DNA from: Flavobacterium sp.
Lineage (GTDB): Bacteria; Bacteroidota; Bacteroidia; Flavobacteriales; Flavobacteriaceae
Length of the DNA: 64,000 nt
Assembly: GCA_016787805.1 (NCBI GenBank)
Contig: JAEUTY010000011.1
Span: 1 to 64,000, forward strand
Reading direction: 5' to 3'
The notes under the pieces were generated by a model. It was not told the origin of the DNA and searched no databases. It worked only from the letters and a program-made list of their open reading frames with translations. The translations under genes were made by a program, and so were the position numbers. Positions 52,919 to 62,456 of the stretch are shown here, piece after piece; position 1 is the stretch's first letter, and every line of letters starts with the position of its first letter.

Positions 52919-53800
52919 TTATTTTATTTTCAGGATTTGTCCGATTGAAATCGAATTGTCAATGATGTTGTTTTTCTTTTTCAAATCTTCTATAGAAATA
53001 TTGTAACGTTTCGAAATAGAATACAAGGTATCACCTTTAATTACTTCATGCATTTCAGAAGTTAAAACAACTGCTTTCTCTTCTACTTTTTCTGTAGCAA
53101 CAGGTTTGGTCTCTACATATTCAATCCCTAGCACTTCTGCATCGTATTTTTGCAGTTGATAACGTTCTATAATACCTATCAACTTTGTAGGATAGGCAGG
53201 ATCGGTTGCGTATCCTGCTTTTTTTAATCCTTTTGCCCAACCTTTGTAATCGTTTTTTTCTAATTTAAATAACGGGTCGTACCATTTTCTACCTCTCAAG
53301 AAAGCGGCATAATCTTGATAGGAATCATAGGCATTTTCGTATTGTCGGAAGCATTCTTGCAATTCATCATCATCGTGATTTACACCAGGTCCGTTCCAAT
53401 CTTTATGGCATTTTATCCCGAAATGATTATTGGCTTTACGGCACAAGGTTCCTGTTCCAGCACCTGATTCCAAAATCGCTTGTGCTAAAGCAATACTTGC
53501 TGGAACTCCGTGATTGGCCATGTTTTTTTTGGCTATATCTTTATAATTTTCAATGTAAGCCAATACAATTTCAGTAGTAACTTTTACTTTTGAAGTTGCT
53601 TCGAGTGTTTCTGTAGTTTGATTTTGTTTTGGCTTTTCCACTTGAGTTGGAGCAGGCTTGACTTCTGGCTTTTCTTCTACTTTAACCACTTGAGGTGTTG
53701 GTCTTTTTGTAGGTGCTTTGGTCGTTTGAATTACCGATTTATTAGAACCACACGAAAAAAACAAAACAGCAACAAAACAAAGTAATCCCTTTTTAATCAT
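52919..53800 (-). CDS. Glucosaminidase lipoprotein with C-terminal LysM
   Basis: The product, 293 residues from the Met at 53800, has a lipobox (LLCFVAVLFFSCGS) and a Pro/Lys-rich linker. The glucosaminidase (Mannosyl-glycoprotein endo-beta-N-acetylglucosaminidase, GH73) domain spans about residues 75-220: ALAQAILESGAGTGTL with catalytic Glu, then NNHFGIKCH and AAFLRGRKWYDPLF. A LysM domain (about 250-293, HEVIKGDTLYSISKRYNIS) ends it. It would trim or remodel peptidoglycan from the inner face of the outer membrane. It overlaps the preceding deaminase gene by a few bases. Confidence 0.93.
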   Translation of the reverse strand: MIKKGLLCFVAVLFFSCGSNKSVIQTTKAPTKRPTPQVVKVEEKPEVKPAPTQVEKPKQNQTTETLEATSKVKVTTEIVLAYIENYKDIAKKNMANHGVPASIALAQAILESGAGTGTLCRKANNHFGIKCHKDWNGPGVNHDDDELQECFRQYENAYDSYQDYAAFLRGRKWYDPLFKLEKNDYKGWAKGLKKAGYATDPAYPTKLIGIIERYQLQKYDAEVLGIEYVETKPVATEKVEEKAVVLTSEMHEVIKGDTLYSISKRYNISIEDLKKKNNIIDNSISIGQILKIK

Positions 53801-54695
53801 TGTAATCAATTATTGGTTTGTTTTTACTTTTTAAAACTTCATTCATCCCTTTTATACCTTGAATTCCGCCTGTGTGTATCAGAAGAATCTTCGAATTCTT
53901 TGGAAAAAAATCATTACGAATTAAATCTATAACGCCAAAAACCATTTTTCCGGTATAAATTGGATCCAATGGCACTTTATTTTTACTATAAAATGAATTC
54001 AAAAATAGCACCAATTCATCGGAAACTTTTCCATAACCGCCAAAATGATAGTCGTTAATCAACTCCCAATTGGATTTGGTGGCGAATTTACGAATATCTT
54101 TTTGTAAAAAATCGCCTTTTAGCGAAGGAAATCCTAAAACTTTTTGATGTGAAGAAGATGAATTAATAATTCCGGATATAGTTCCTCCAGTTCCTACTGA
54201 AGTACAAATAAAATCATAAACAGTATCTGTTTCTTGAAGGATTTCTTGACATCCTTTTACTGCTAATTCATTGGTTCCTCCTTCTGGAACAAGGTAAAAT
54301 GACCCAAAAAGTTGTTCTAATTTTTGAAGAAACTCAACTGAGTCTTTTTTTCTATATTCTTCTCTTGAAACAAAATAAAATTGCATTCCACATTGTCGAG
54401 CAAACGATAATGTTGGGTTTTTATCAACTTCTGATGCTAATTCCTCACCGCGAATTACGCCAATGGTTTTCAATTGATTTTGTTTTCCGGCATAAGCTAA
54501 AGCAGCAATATGGTTTGAAAACGCACCTCCGAAAGTTACTAAAGTAGTTTGATTTTCAAGTTTTGCTTGAATTAAATTGTACTTTAATTTTCTGAATTTA
54601 TTTCCGGAAACAATGGGATGAATCAAATCTTCCCTTCTGATAAAAAGCTGTATTGAGGGATTGGGAGAATGGATTTTTTGAGTATTAATTTCCAA
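53793..54695 (-). CDS. ACC deaminase/D-cysteine desulfhydrase family PLP enzyme
   Basis: The 300-residue protein is a fold-type II PLP enzyme. The PLP Lys33 lies in SGNKFRKLKYNL, followed by TFGGAFSNHIAALAYAG and the phosphate loop SVGTGGTISG. The C-terminus carries LLIHTGGIQGIKGMNE. Proteins of this group act on D-cysteine or 1-aminocyclopropane-1-carboxylate; which one cannot be told. It begins an apparent operon with the glucosaminidase and hemL. Confidence 0.9.
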   Translation of the reverse strand: MEINTQKIHSPNPSIQLFIRREDLIHPIVSGNKFRKLKYNLIQAKLENQTTLVTFGGAFSNHIAALAYAGKQNQLKTIGVIRGEELASEVDKNPTLSFARQCGMQFYFVSREEYRKKDSVEFLQKLEQLFGSFYLVPEGGTNELAVKGCQEILQETDTVYDFICTSVGTGGTISGIINSSSSHQKVLGFPSLKGDFLQKDIRKFATKSNWELINDYHFGGYGKVSDELVLFLNSFYSKNKVPLDPIYTGKMVFGVIDLIRNDFFPKNSKILLIHTGGIQGIKGMNEVLKSKNKPIIDYND

Positions 54696-54708
54696 AATAA
54701 ATTTTTGC

Positions 54709-54739
54709 CAAAGTTAGCTTCTTAAAAATATTCCAACAA
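54709..54739 (-). promoter_or_regulatory. Promoter of the deaminase-glucosaminidase-hemL unit
   Basis: TAACTTTG (54716-54709 on the minus strand) is preceded 20 nt upstream by TTG (54739-54737), with an alternative TTG 17 nt upstream. The predicted leader is very short (about 7 nt). The -33 abuts the neighbouring terminator. Confidence 0.65.
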
Positions 54740-54765
54740 AAAAGGCGCTCACTAAAAACGCCTTT
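54739..54765 (-). terminator. Terminator after the 600-residue T9SS gene
   Basis: AAAGGCG (54741-54747) pairs with CGCCTTT (54759-54765); on the minus strand a T-run follows. It sits about 25 nt after the stop at 54790. Confidence 0.85.
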
Positions 54766-54789
54766 ATTCTATTTTTTGTATGAAATAGT

Positions 54790-56592
54790 TTAATTTTTTC
54801 TTTCAACAATTATTTTTTGGCTCATTGTTTGACCGTCTTTTGCAGAAAGCTTTACAATGTAAACTCCTTCACTAAGTATTGAAGTAGAAATCTCGTAATT
54901 GATTTTAGAATCTAAATCTGATTTTTCAATAATTAATTTACCCGCCATATCATAAAGCGTTGCTGATTTCAATTCTATTGCGTTTGGATTAGAGATGCTC
55001 AACAATTGTGAAGCATTGTTTTGAACAACAACCAAGCTATTACTAATTAGGTTTGCATTACTCAGTGTGCCATCTGTAAAAGTAACCTCAAAACGATTAT
55101 TATAAGTTCCTTCAGACAAATTAACTGTAAAATCTGCTAATTTCAAGTTATGATACAAATTAGTTTCTGCATCAAAAATATAAACTGGTTGGTTCTCATC
55201 AAAATTCACCACTTCTAACAAGTTAAATTTAAATGTTGAATTGCCAGTAACTTTAACTCCAAGAGGCACTCTTTTTTCGATACTGAAATTTATCCCTTCA
55301 ATAACATATCTATCATTATTTATAAAGAAATAGGCGTCGTTTGGCAATCCATCTCCGTCTGGACTTCTTGAATCAATTCCTGGATCAACTCCCATTGTTG
55401 CTTCTGGAACGAAAGCCAAAGCGATTTGTCTGGTGAATTGATTATTTAAAACGGTGTTTAATCGAATGTGCGAAACGGTATTAATGGCTCCAGCTCCTGT
55501 GGTTGGCGCATCGGTAGTGGCGTTATAATCCAATCGTTCAAATTGAGATAGAGCGCCAGCTTCTAGGTAGTATTCTCTGTGAGCATTTTTTAGAGTAACT
55601 GTTCCCAAAGCATTTCCTTTGATCATGAACCCTTGACCAATTGGAGCGTATTTTCTTTCTATCGATAAACCAGAAGACGCGCCAGTTGTATTTAAAGTTC
55701 CATCACTATTATAAGTATTGAATGTTGCTGGCACATAAAGACCATTTGACACTAATGATATTGGAGAATAAGTTCCGTAACCACCTCTGTATTGAGCAAG
55801 AATATGTGAATTAACAGTTTTGTCGTGTTCCCAATAATAAGCAGTTCTATCAAAGGCTGTATTAGCAGGGTCAAGCAAAAATGCATTAACATTCAATGCA
55901 GATGGATAAGGATTTCCAGTTAAAGTCATTTTATTCAAATCAACACCAACAGTGATGTTTCCATCATTAGGCTTGCCTCTAAAGTCATAGCGTTGTGCTC
56001 CTCCAGGATTATTGAGCGTTACTTCACCCACATTGGTATTATCTGTTCCGCTAGTTCCTTTCATAGTAAAACCTTGACCTGCTGCCAAAGTTGGAGTATC
56101 TTGAACATAAATCCAACCTGCTCCTCCTGGATCATAAACATTAGAAGATAAATATTTCCAAATCCATCTTTTAGAAATATCTAAGGTTGTATTGGAAGTA
56201 GTTCCATCAAAAGCACTTGTAATAGTAACTGGAGTTGCAGCAGTAAGTGATGTTGGGCGGTTGAGCATTGCGATTCCAAAGTTTTCATTTCCTACAGCAG
56301 CAGAAGCATTACCAACAGGTGAACACCAATAATTATAATCAAAATTATCTGAACTTCCCTCTTGAAAAACCGAGAGTTTACCTACACCTCTGTTTGCTGA
56401 AGTTGAAGTTGTCCCTTGCAAAAGCTGACCCTCATTTCTCAAATAAAAGGTACTATTAGCTCCATTAAGTTCAACATTACCTGTAACATATACCAAGCTA
56501 CCCTTGTTGTATATAAAACTATTATTACTAACATAAACCTGAGCCATGGTTACGTTAAAAGCAAAAAACAATAAAAAGGAGAAATGTTTCAT
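54790..56592 (-). CDS. T9SS-exported protein related to the C-terminal half of its divergent neighbour
   Basis: The 600-residue product starts MKHFSFLLFFAFNVTMAQ; an upstream ATG adds 30 residues but no signal. The body has a beta-helical start (NNSFIYNKGSLVYVTGNVEL), FDYNYWCSPVGNA, GQGFTMKG, KPNDGNITVGVDLNKMTLTG and GNPYPSALNVNAF, followed by the T9SS type A domain (SISNPNAIELKSATLYD ... GVYIVKLSAKDGQTMSQKIIVERKN). The same series of motifs recurs in the C-terminal third of the 1783-residue neighbour, so the two are paralogous. Function unknown. Confidence 0.88.
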   Translation of the reverse strand: MKHFSFLLFFAFNVTMAQVYVSNNSFIYNKGSLVYVTGNVELNGANSTFYLRNEGQLLQGTTSTSANRGVGKLSVFQEGSSDNFDYNYWCSPVGNASAAVGNENFGIAMLNRPTSLTAATPVTITSAFDGTTSNTTLDISKRWIWKYLSSNVYDPGGAGWIYVQDTPTLAAGQGFTMKGTSGTDNTNVGEVTLNNPGGAQRYDFRGKPNDGNITVGVDLNKMTLTGNPYPSALNVNAFLLDPANTAFDRTAYYWEHDKTVNSHILAQYRGGYGTYSPISLVSNGLYVPATFNTYNSDGTLNTTGASSGLSIERKYAPIGQGFMIKGNALGTVTLKNAHREYYLEAGALSQFERLDYNATTDAPTTGAGAINTVSHIRLNTVLNNQFTRQIALAFVPEATMGVDPGIDSRSPDGDGLPNDAYFFINNDRYVIEGINFSIEKRVPLGVKVTGNSTFKFNLLEVVNFDENQPVYIFDAETNLYHNLKLADFTVNLSEGTYNNRFEVTFTDGTLSNANLISNSLVVVQNNASQLLSISNPNAIELKSATLYDMAGKLIIEKSDLDSKINYEISTSILSEGVYIVKLSAKDGQTMSQKIIVERKN

Positions 56593-56934
56593 AATCATAG
56601 GATTAAACACCAAATTTACTCTTTTTTTGAATACTTTGATTACCCATAAATACAAAAACCGCTTAGAATCGTTGAAAGTCACATAAAGTCGATTAACTGC
56701 ATTTTGCTTAGCACAAATCCCTTAGGAAATTTATTATTTTTCTGAAACAGGTTAAATTACTTAATAAAAACCTAAAGCCTTGATTTTCCATGGTTTTTAT
56801 TAAAAACAGCTTCATTAATATGAAAGAAAAATCTGTAAATAACAATCTACAATGCTTTTTAACATTTTTTTTAAAAAAACCTTTGTGTTTGTGTGTTATT
56901 TCTTTATTTTTGATAAATATAAAATTCCCCCACT
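56593..56934. other. Divergent intergenic region
   Basis: This 342-bp spacer holds no supported gene. A minus-strand TAAATTTG (56618-56611) may be the -7 box of the 600-residue gene, but no TTG lies at the right distance. The plus-strand promoter of the 1783-residue gene lies at its right end. The central part is plain AT-rich sequence without repeats. Confidence 0.6.
56883..56912 (+). promoter_or_regulatory. Promoter of the 1783-residue gene
   Basis: TTG (56883-56885), a 19-nt spacer and TATTTTTG (56905-56912) fit the flavobacterial promoter; the predicted leader is about 16 nt. Confidence 0.65.
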
Positions 56935-59900
56935 ATGAAAAAAACATTACTCACAGATAATTCCCGTAGCAATGTTATACCAAAAAAAATCTATACATTG
57001 CTATTTTTAAGCATGTTATTTTTTTTTAGTAATTCGAATGCACAGGGTACAACTTGCGCAACAGCGGAAACACTCAACATTAATGGTGCTTGTGATGCAA
57101 ACTCAATAACTGATGCAACACTTAATAATCCCGCAGCATCAGGATGTGGTATTGGAACAGTTAGAAGAGAAGGTTGGTACACATTTACAGTCACTGGTGG
57201 CCCTCTAAACATAACGATTACAGGCAACGCTGCAAACAACAACCTCGCTTTACAACTTGTTTCAACAACGAGCAATTGTGCAGGTACATTAGCTCAAATA
57301 GCTTGTGCAAATACTACAACCACAAATGGAGCACAAACAGAGACAATCACTCAAAGTTTGGCCAATGGAACTTATTATTTGAAAGTATTAAACGTTGGAA
57401 CCAATGCTAATATGACTTTAAACAGCATTTGTGTTACTGCCGCAGGGCTACCTCCTGCAAATGCAACTTGCGCAACAGCCACCACATTACCTTGTGCTAC
57501 AACAAACCTAGCTGGCACCACAATTGGAACTACAGGCGCTTCAGCCAATGGAACGGGTTGTTCAATGTCGGATTATGGAGTTTGGTACACTTTTGTTGGT
57601 GATGGACAAGAAACTACTATAAGTTCAACTGCAACATTTGATCATGAAATGTCAATTTCTAGTGGAAGTTGTGGTGCACAGACCTCAATTTCTTGTAATG
57701 ACAGCGCATTAAGCGGAGGCACAGAAACTTATACATTTACAACAGTGAGCGCAACAGTATATTACGTTTATATCGCTCATTATCTGAATGGCAGTACTAC
57801 AACAGGAACATTTACTATTTCAAGATCATGTACTCCTGCCTATAATCCTTGCTCTACTATTCCGAATATTACTGCTTGTGGCACTACAACAAACCTTACT
57901 GTTGCTACTGGAAATGGTCTTTACGGAACTTCAGCATGTGGTTTTACCACACCAGGTCGAGAATACATCTATACTTTTACTCCTGCAACTACTGGAACCT
58001 ATACCATACAACAATTGAGTTCATTTGGATATATTGATTATCAATATAAATTGGTTTCTGGAGGTTGTTCAAGTACAGGCTGGACTTGTATTGACGATAT
58101 GACTGGAGCCGTGACAAGTCCGAATTTTAGTTTAACAGCAGGAAATCAATATTACATCCTTTTAGACCCAGAATCAACAACAGGAGGAAATGTGAGTTTT
58201 ATTATTACTTGTGGTTCATCAGCTCCTGTTAACAGTACTTGTGCTAGCGCCACTACATTGCCTTGTGGTACAACCAACTTAGCCGGAACAACAGTGGGTA
58301 CATCGTCAATAGTTCATGGCACTGGATGTAGTATGGGAAATTATGGTGTTTGGTATACATTTGTAGGAAATGGATATGACACAACCATAACCTCAACAGC
58401 AACTTTTGATCATGAAATGGCTATTGCAAGTGGCAGTTGTGGCAGTTTAGTAAACTTATCTTGTAATGATGTAGGTCTTAGCGGGGGAACAGAAACTGCC
58501 ACTTTCAGCACAGTTCTTGGAACAACCTATTATGTATATATCTCCCATTATTCTAACAGTAGCACCACAACTGGAACATTCACTATTTCAAGAAGTTGTA
58601 CAACTTGTTCAGAACCAACTTTAAACCCAGTTAGCAACATAACTTTAACAACCGCAACAATTAGCTGGAATGCACCTGCAATTCCTCCAACAAACGGGTA
58701 CCAATACTTTGTATCAACAAGTAGCGCTACACCAGTTGGTCCAGGAATAGCAACAGGAGCAACAAGTGTTAACTTAACTGGCTTAGTAGCAAACACAACT
58801 TATTATGTCTTTGTAAGAAGTGATTGTGGTGTAAACGGATTAAGTATTTGGACACCATACACAATGTTTACTACTGGTTATTGCCCATCCACATCTACGA
58901 GTTCATCTTACTATATTAACAATTTCTCAACTGCAGGAGGCTCAAATAACATTGCTAATAATGGTTCAGGATATTCTGCAGGAGGTTATGGAAACTTTAT
59001 TGCACAAACCGTAAGTCAAATTAATTTCGGCAGTGTAACATTTTCGGCGGCTTTCTATGATGGGTTTTATACTTATGGTTTTAATATTTGGGTAGACTGG
59101 AATGACGATTTTGATTTCAATGATGCAAGTGAATTAGTTTATGCGAGCGGAATATATGTACCAAATGCAACGGGCGCTATTACGGTTCCCGGATTTGCAA
59201 GTGTTGGAAATCACCGAATGAGAATAGTAGCGAATTATTTATCAACCAACCCATCGCCTTGTGGATCTATTTCAAGTGGAGAAACTGAAGATTACACTTT
59301 TACTGTATTACCTCCATTACCTTGTGCTGACAATCCAATTTCAATAAGTGTAACTGTAAATTCTCAAACAGCAGCAACCATCCATTGGATTGAGCCTACT
59401 CCTGCTCCTGCAAATGGTTATCAATATTATTTATCAACCTCTAACTCAACACCCGGATTTTCAGCAGTACCAACAGGTTCTGTCGGAGCTGGATCAACTT
59501 CTGTAGCGTTATCTGGTTTAATTTCTGGAACAACCTATTATGTTTGGGTACGTGCAAATTGTGGTGGTGGTTTAGGACAAGGAGTTTGGGTTGGGCCAAT
59601 TAGCTTTGCAACACCAAACTGTGCCTTAGGAAGTGGTTCAGGAACCACATCTCTATCTTGTCCTGGTGTAGATGCTGGTGGATTGGGGCTATTAGGAGCA
59701 GATCACTCACCAATAAATCCATGTACTGCTGCGTCTTGTGTAGATTTAGAAGCCGTTTATGCTCCTATTGCTCAATCAACAAGTTATGTTGTTCAGTCAA
59801 TACCTTACGCACCTCCTTATCAATTCAATTGTTTAAGAAATCCTGTAAGTATTAATGTTGATGATGTTTGGTCTACAACGATTAATTTACCTTTCCAATT

Positions 59901-62286
59901 TTGTTTTTACGGAACCAATCACACACAGTGTTTAATTGGCTCAAATGGTGTGATAACGTTTGATTTGACCAACAATACTCCAGGAGGTTACAACCCTTGG
60001 TCTTTTGCTTCTAATTTACCAAGCACCTCATTGTTTAGAGATACAATTTTTGGAGTATACCATGATATAGATCCTAGCAAAGGTGGTGAAGTGGGATGGG
60101 AACTAATCACTTTAAATAATGGTTGTCGTGCTTTGGTGGCTGCATGGGATGATATTCCAATGTTTTCATCAAGCTGTAATTCCATTCTATACACAGGAAT
60201 GATTGTATTGTATGAAAATACAAATGTAATTGAAGTATATGTACAAGAGAAAAACGTATGTTCGACATGGAACAGTGGAAACGCAATCATAGGAATACAA
60301 GACCCAACTGGAACAATAGCATCAGTAGCCCCAAATAGAAATGGTTTAGACCCCGATTGGACTGTGGCTGGTGAAGCATGGAGATTTGTTCCTAATGGAG
60401 CACCTGCAACAACTGTTACGTGGTATGAAGGTCCTTTAGCAATTGGAACGCCTATCGGAACAGGTGACACCATTTCTGTTTGTCCTTATCAAACAACAAC
60501 CTATACAGCACAAGTAACATACACCATTTGTTCTGGGAGAACTATTGAAAAAACAGACCAAACAACAGTAACCGTGATTGGAAACAAAGTTTGGAACGGG
60601 GCAACAAATTCTAATTGGAATGTTGCAAGCAATTGGACACCTGCTGGGGTTCCAACAGCTGCTGATTGTGTAATCATTCCTAATGTTACCAACGACCCTA
60701 TTGTTAGTGGAAGCGGATTTAACGGTTTAGGAAAAAATCTAACAGTATTAAGTGGCGGATTTTTGACTATTAACGGCACAAACAGCCTTACTATCACAGA
60801 TTTTGTAAATGTAAATGCTACTGGAAGATTCCTAATAAATGATGATGCAAGTTTGATTCAAACCAATAGTGTTTCAAACACAGGTAACATCGAATACGAA
60901 AGAAACACCAACATTCGTATGTTGGATTACGTATATTGGTCATCTCCTGTTTCTAATTTCCCATCAAGCTCAGTATCTCCTGGAACTCCAACTAATGTAA
61001 TTTGGAAATGGAATCCAACTCATAACGGAACCGATTACGGAATATGGGTTAATGGAAATGAAAATATGGTAACAGGTAAAGGGTATATTATTCGCGGTCC
61101 GAGTAGCTACACTGCAACACCATCAAATTACCTTGCAACATTTATTGGCGTTCCAAATAACGGTAACCTCTCAACTCTTATAACAAGAGGAACACGAACT
61201 AGTTCTTATCCGTCACCAGGAGGAACAGCCACCGCAGAAGATGACAACTGGAATTTACTTGGAAATCCTTATCCTTCAGCGATAGATGCAAATTCGTTTT
61301 TAAGCGCCAACACCAACCTTGATGGAAACATTCGTCTTTGGACGCATGGTCAGCCTATAAGTAATACCAACTCAGATCCTTTTTATGGAGATTATGTTTA
61401 CAATTATTCTGTAAATGATTACATAAGCTACAATTCTTTAGGTTCAACACCTCCAGGTTTCTTAGGTAAAATTGGTGCTGGACAAGCCTTTTTTGTTCAA
61501 ATGAATCATAGCTCACCTACACCATCTGCTGTGGCCTTCAACAATACTATGAGAAATAGCACTTACAGTAACAGTCAGTTCTACAGAACAACATCAACCG
61601 ACTCAGATGATGATAAGAGCAGAATTTGGTTAAACATTTCAAATAGTAACAATGCAACATCAACAACACTAGTTGGATATGCTAATGGCGCAACTTATCA
61701 AAGAGACCGAATGTTTGATGCTTTCTATAAACCAAGTAATATTATGGAGATCTATTCATATATAGAAGATAAACCGATGATAATAAACGGAAGACCGCTT
61801 CCTTTTGATGAAAATGACATGATACCTATTGGAATAACTACTCCTTTAGCTGGAACTTATTCTATTGGAATTTTAGATGCTGATGGTTTATTTGAAAATC
61901 CAAATCAAATGATTTATTTAAAAGATAATTATCTCGAAACTATTCATGATTTAAGATTATCTCCCTATACTTTTACCTCTGAATCAGGGAATTGCGGAAA
62001 TCGTTTTATTTTAAGGTATACAAATGGTACTTTAAACAATACTAATTACGAGTTTTTAAATAATTCAATAACTGTTGTATCCAACCAGAACATTGAATTG
62101 CTTTCCGTAACAGAGAGAATAGACAACATTATAGTATACGATCTTTTAGGCAGAAAATTAGCCGAATATAAAAATGTAAATTCAAATTCTTTTACAATTA
62201 AAAATTTGATTAAAAACAACTCTACTTTGATGCTTGAAATTAAAACAGAAAAAGGAAACAAAGTCAATAGAAAAGTTATTTTTTAA
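56935..62286 (+). CDS. Giant T9SS-exported protein (PPC-like, FN3, GEVED, nidogen-like domains)
   Basis: The 1783-residue product has a signal peptide ending SNSNAQG (about residue 37). In order: PPC-like domain (38-170), PPC-like B1 (173-300), a TGWTCIDD module (301-433), PPC-like B2 (434-555, closely similar to B1), FN3 (556-645), GEVED (about 646-797: WVDWNDDFDFNDASELVY, SSGETEDYTF), second FN3 (about 798-895), nidogen-like segment (about 930-1150), a beta-helical segment with VWNGATNSNWNVASNW, and a region shared with the neighbouring 600-residue protein. The end (NIIVYDLLGRKLAEYKN ... KGNKVNRKVIF) is a sorting domain. Probably a surface adhesin; that is inference. Confidence 0.9.
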   Translation: MKKTLLTDNSRSNVIPKKIYTLLFLSMLFFFSNSNAQGTTCATAETLNINGACDANSITDATLNNPAASGCGIGTVRREGWYTFTVTGGPLNITITGNAANNNLALQLVSTTSNCAGTLAQIACANTTTTNGAQTETITQSLANGTYYLKVLNVGTNANMTLNSICVTAAGLPPANATCATATTLPCATTNLAGTTIGTTGASANGTGCSMSDYGVWYTFVGDGQETTISSTATFDHEMSISSGSCGAQTSISCNDSALSGGTETYTFTTVSATVYYVYIAHYLNGSTTTGTFTISRSCTPAYNPCSTIPNITACGTTTNLTVATGNGLYGTSACGFTTPGREYIYTFTPATTGTYTIQQLSSFGYIDYQYKLVSGGCSSTGWTCIDDMTGAVTSPNFSLTAGNQYYILLDPESTTGGNVSFIITCGSSAPVNSTCASATTLPCGTTNLAGTTVGTSSIVHGTGCSMGNYGVWYTFVGNGYDTTITSTATFDHEMAIASGSCGSLVNLSCNDVGLSGGTETATFSTVLGTTYYVYISHYSNSSTTTGTFTISRSCTTCSEPTLNPVSNITLTTATISWNAPAIPPTNGYQYFVSTSSATPVGPGIATGATSVNLTGLVANTTYYVFVRSDCGVNGLSIWTPYTMFTTGYCPSTSTSSSYYINNFSTAGGSNNIANNGSGYSAGGYGNFIAQTVSQINFGSVTFSAAFYDGFYTYGFNIWVDWNDDFDFNDASELVYASGIYVPNATGAITVPGFASVGNHRMRIVANYLSTNPSPCGSISSGETEDYTFTVLPPLPCADNPISISVTVNSQTAATIHWIEPTPAPANGYQYYLSTSNSTPGFSAVPTGSVGAGSTSVALSGLISGTTYYVWVRANCGGGLGQGVWVGPISFATPNCALGSGSGTTSLSCPGVDAGGLGLLGADHSPINPCTAASCVDLEAVYAPIAQSTSYVVQSIPYAPPYQFNCLRNPVSINVDDVWSTTINLPFQFCFYGTNHTQCLIGSNGVITFDLTNNTPGGYNPWSFASNLPSTSLFRDTIFGVYHDIDPSKGGEVGWELITLNNGCRALVAAWDDIPMFSSSCNSILYTGMIVLYENTNVIEVYVQEKNVCSTWNSGNAIIGIQDPTGTIASVAPNRNGLDPDWTVAGEAWRFVPNGAPATTVTWYEGPLAIGTPIGTGDTISVCPYQTTTYTAQVTYTICSGRTIEKTDQTTVTVIGNKVWNGATNSNWNVASNWTPAGVPTAADCVIIPNVTNDPIVSGSGFNGLGKNLTVLSGGFLTINGTNSLTITDFVNVNATGRFLINDDASLIQTNSVSNTGNIEYERNTNIRMLDYVYWSSPVSNFPSSSVSPGTPTNVIWKWNPTHNGTDYGIWVNGNENMVTGKGYIIRGPSSYTATPSNYLATFIGVPNNGNLSTLITRGTRTSSYPSPGGTATAEDDNWNLLGNPYPSAIDANSFLSANTNLDGNIRLWTHGQPISNTNSDPFYGDYVYNYSVNDYISYNSLGSTPPGFLGKIGAGQAFFVQMNHSSPTPSAVAFNNTMRNSTYSNSQFYRTTSTDSDDDKSRIWLNISNSNNATSTTLVGYANGATYQRDRMFDAFYKPSNIMEIYSYIEDKPMIINGRPLPFDENDMIPIGITTPLAGTYSIGILDADGLFENPNQMIYLKDNYLETIHDLRLSPYTFTSESGNCGNRFILRYTNGTLNNTNYEFLNNSITVVSNQNIELLSVTERIDNIIVYDLLGRKLAEYKNVNSNSFTIKNLIKNNSTLMLEIKTEKGNKVNRKVIF

Positions 62287-62307
62287 ATCATTAACTCCTT
62301 AACCAAC

Positions 62308-62341
62308 AAAGCCTTTACTTAAAAAAGTAGAGGCTTTTTTT
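62308..62341 (+). terminator. Terminator of the 1783-residue gene
   Basis: AAAGCCT pairs with AGGCTTT, extended by TTACTT/AAGTAG, and a run of T follows on the plus strand. It starts 22 nt after the stop. Confidence 0.88.
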
Positions 62342-62411
62342 ATTTTTCAAGCTTTTAATCGATTAATTAAGCTCGTCAACGACAAAAAAAACAACCATAA
62401 ATTAAGGTACT

Positions 62412-62419
62412 TAAATTTG
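62412..62419 (+). promoter_or_regulatory. Possible -7 box of the 62457 gene
   Basis: TAAATTTG matches TAnnTTTG and lies about 38 nt before the ATG, but no TTG is found at normal spacing upstream. Confidence 0.35.
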
Positions 62420-62456
62420 TATTAGAGTCTATTCTTTTCACTTAAATTCAACAAAC

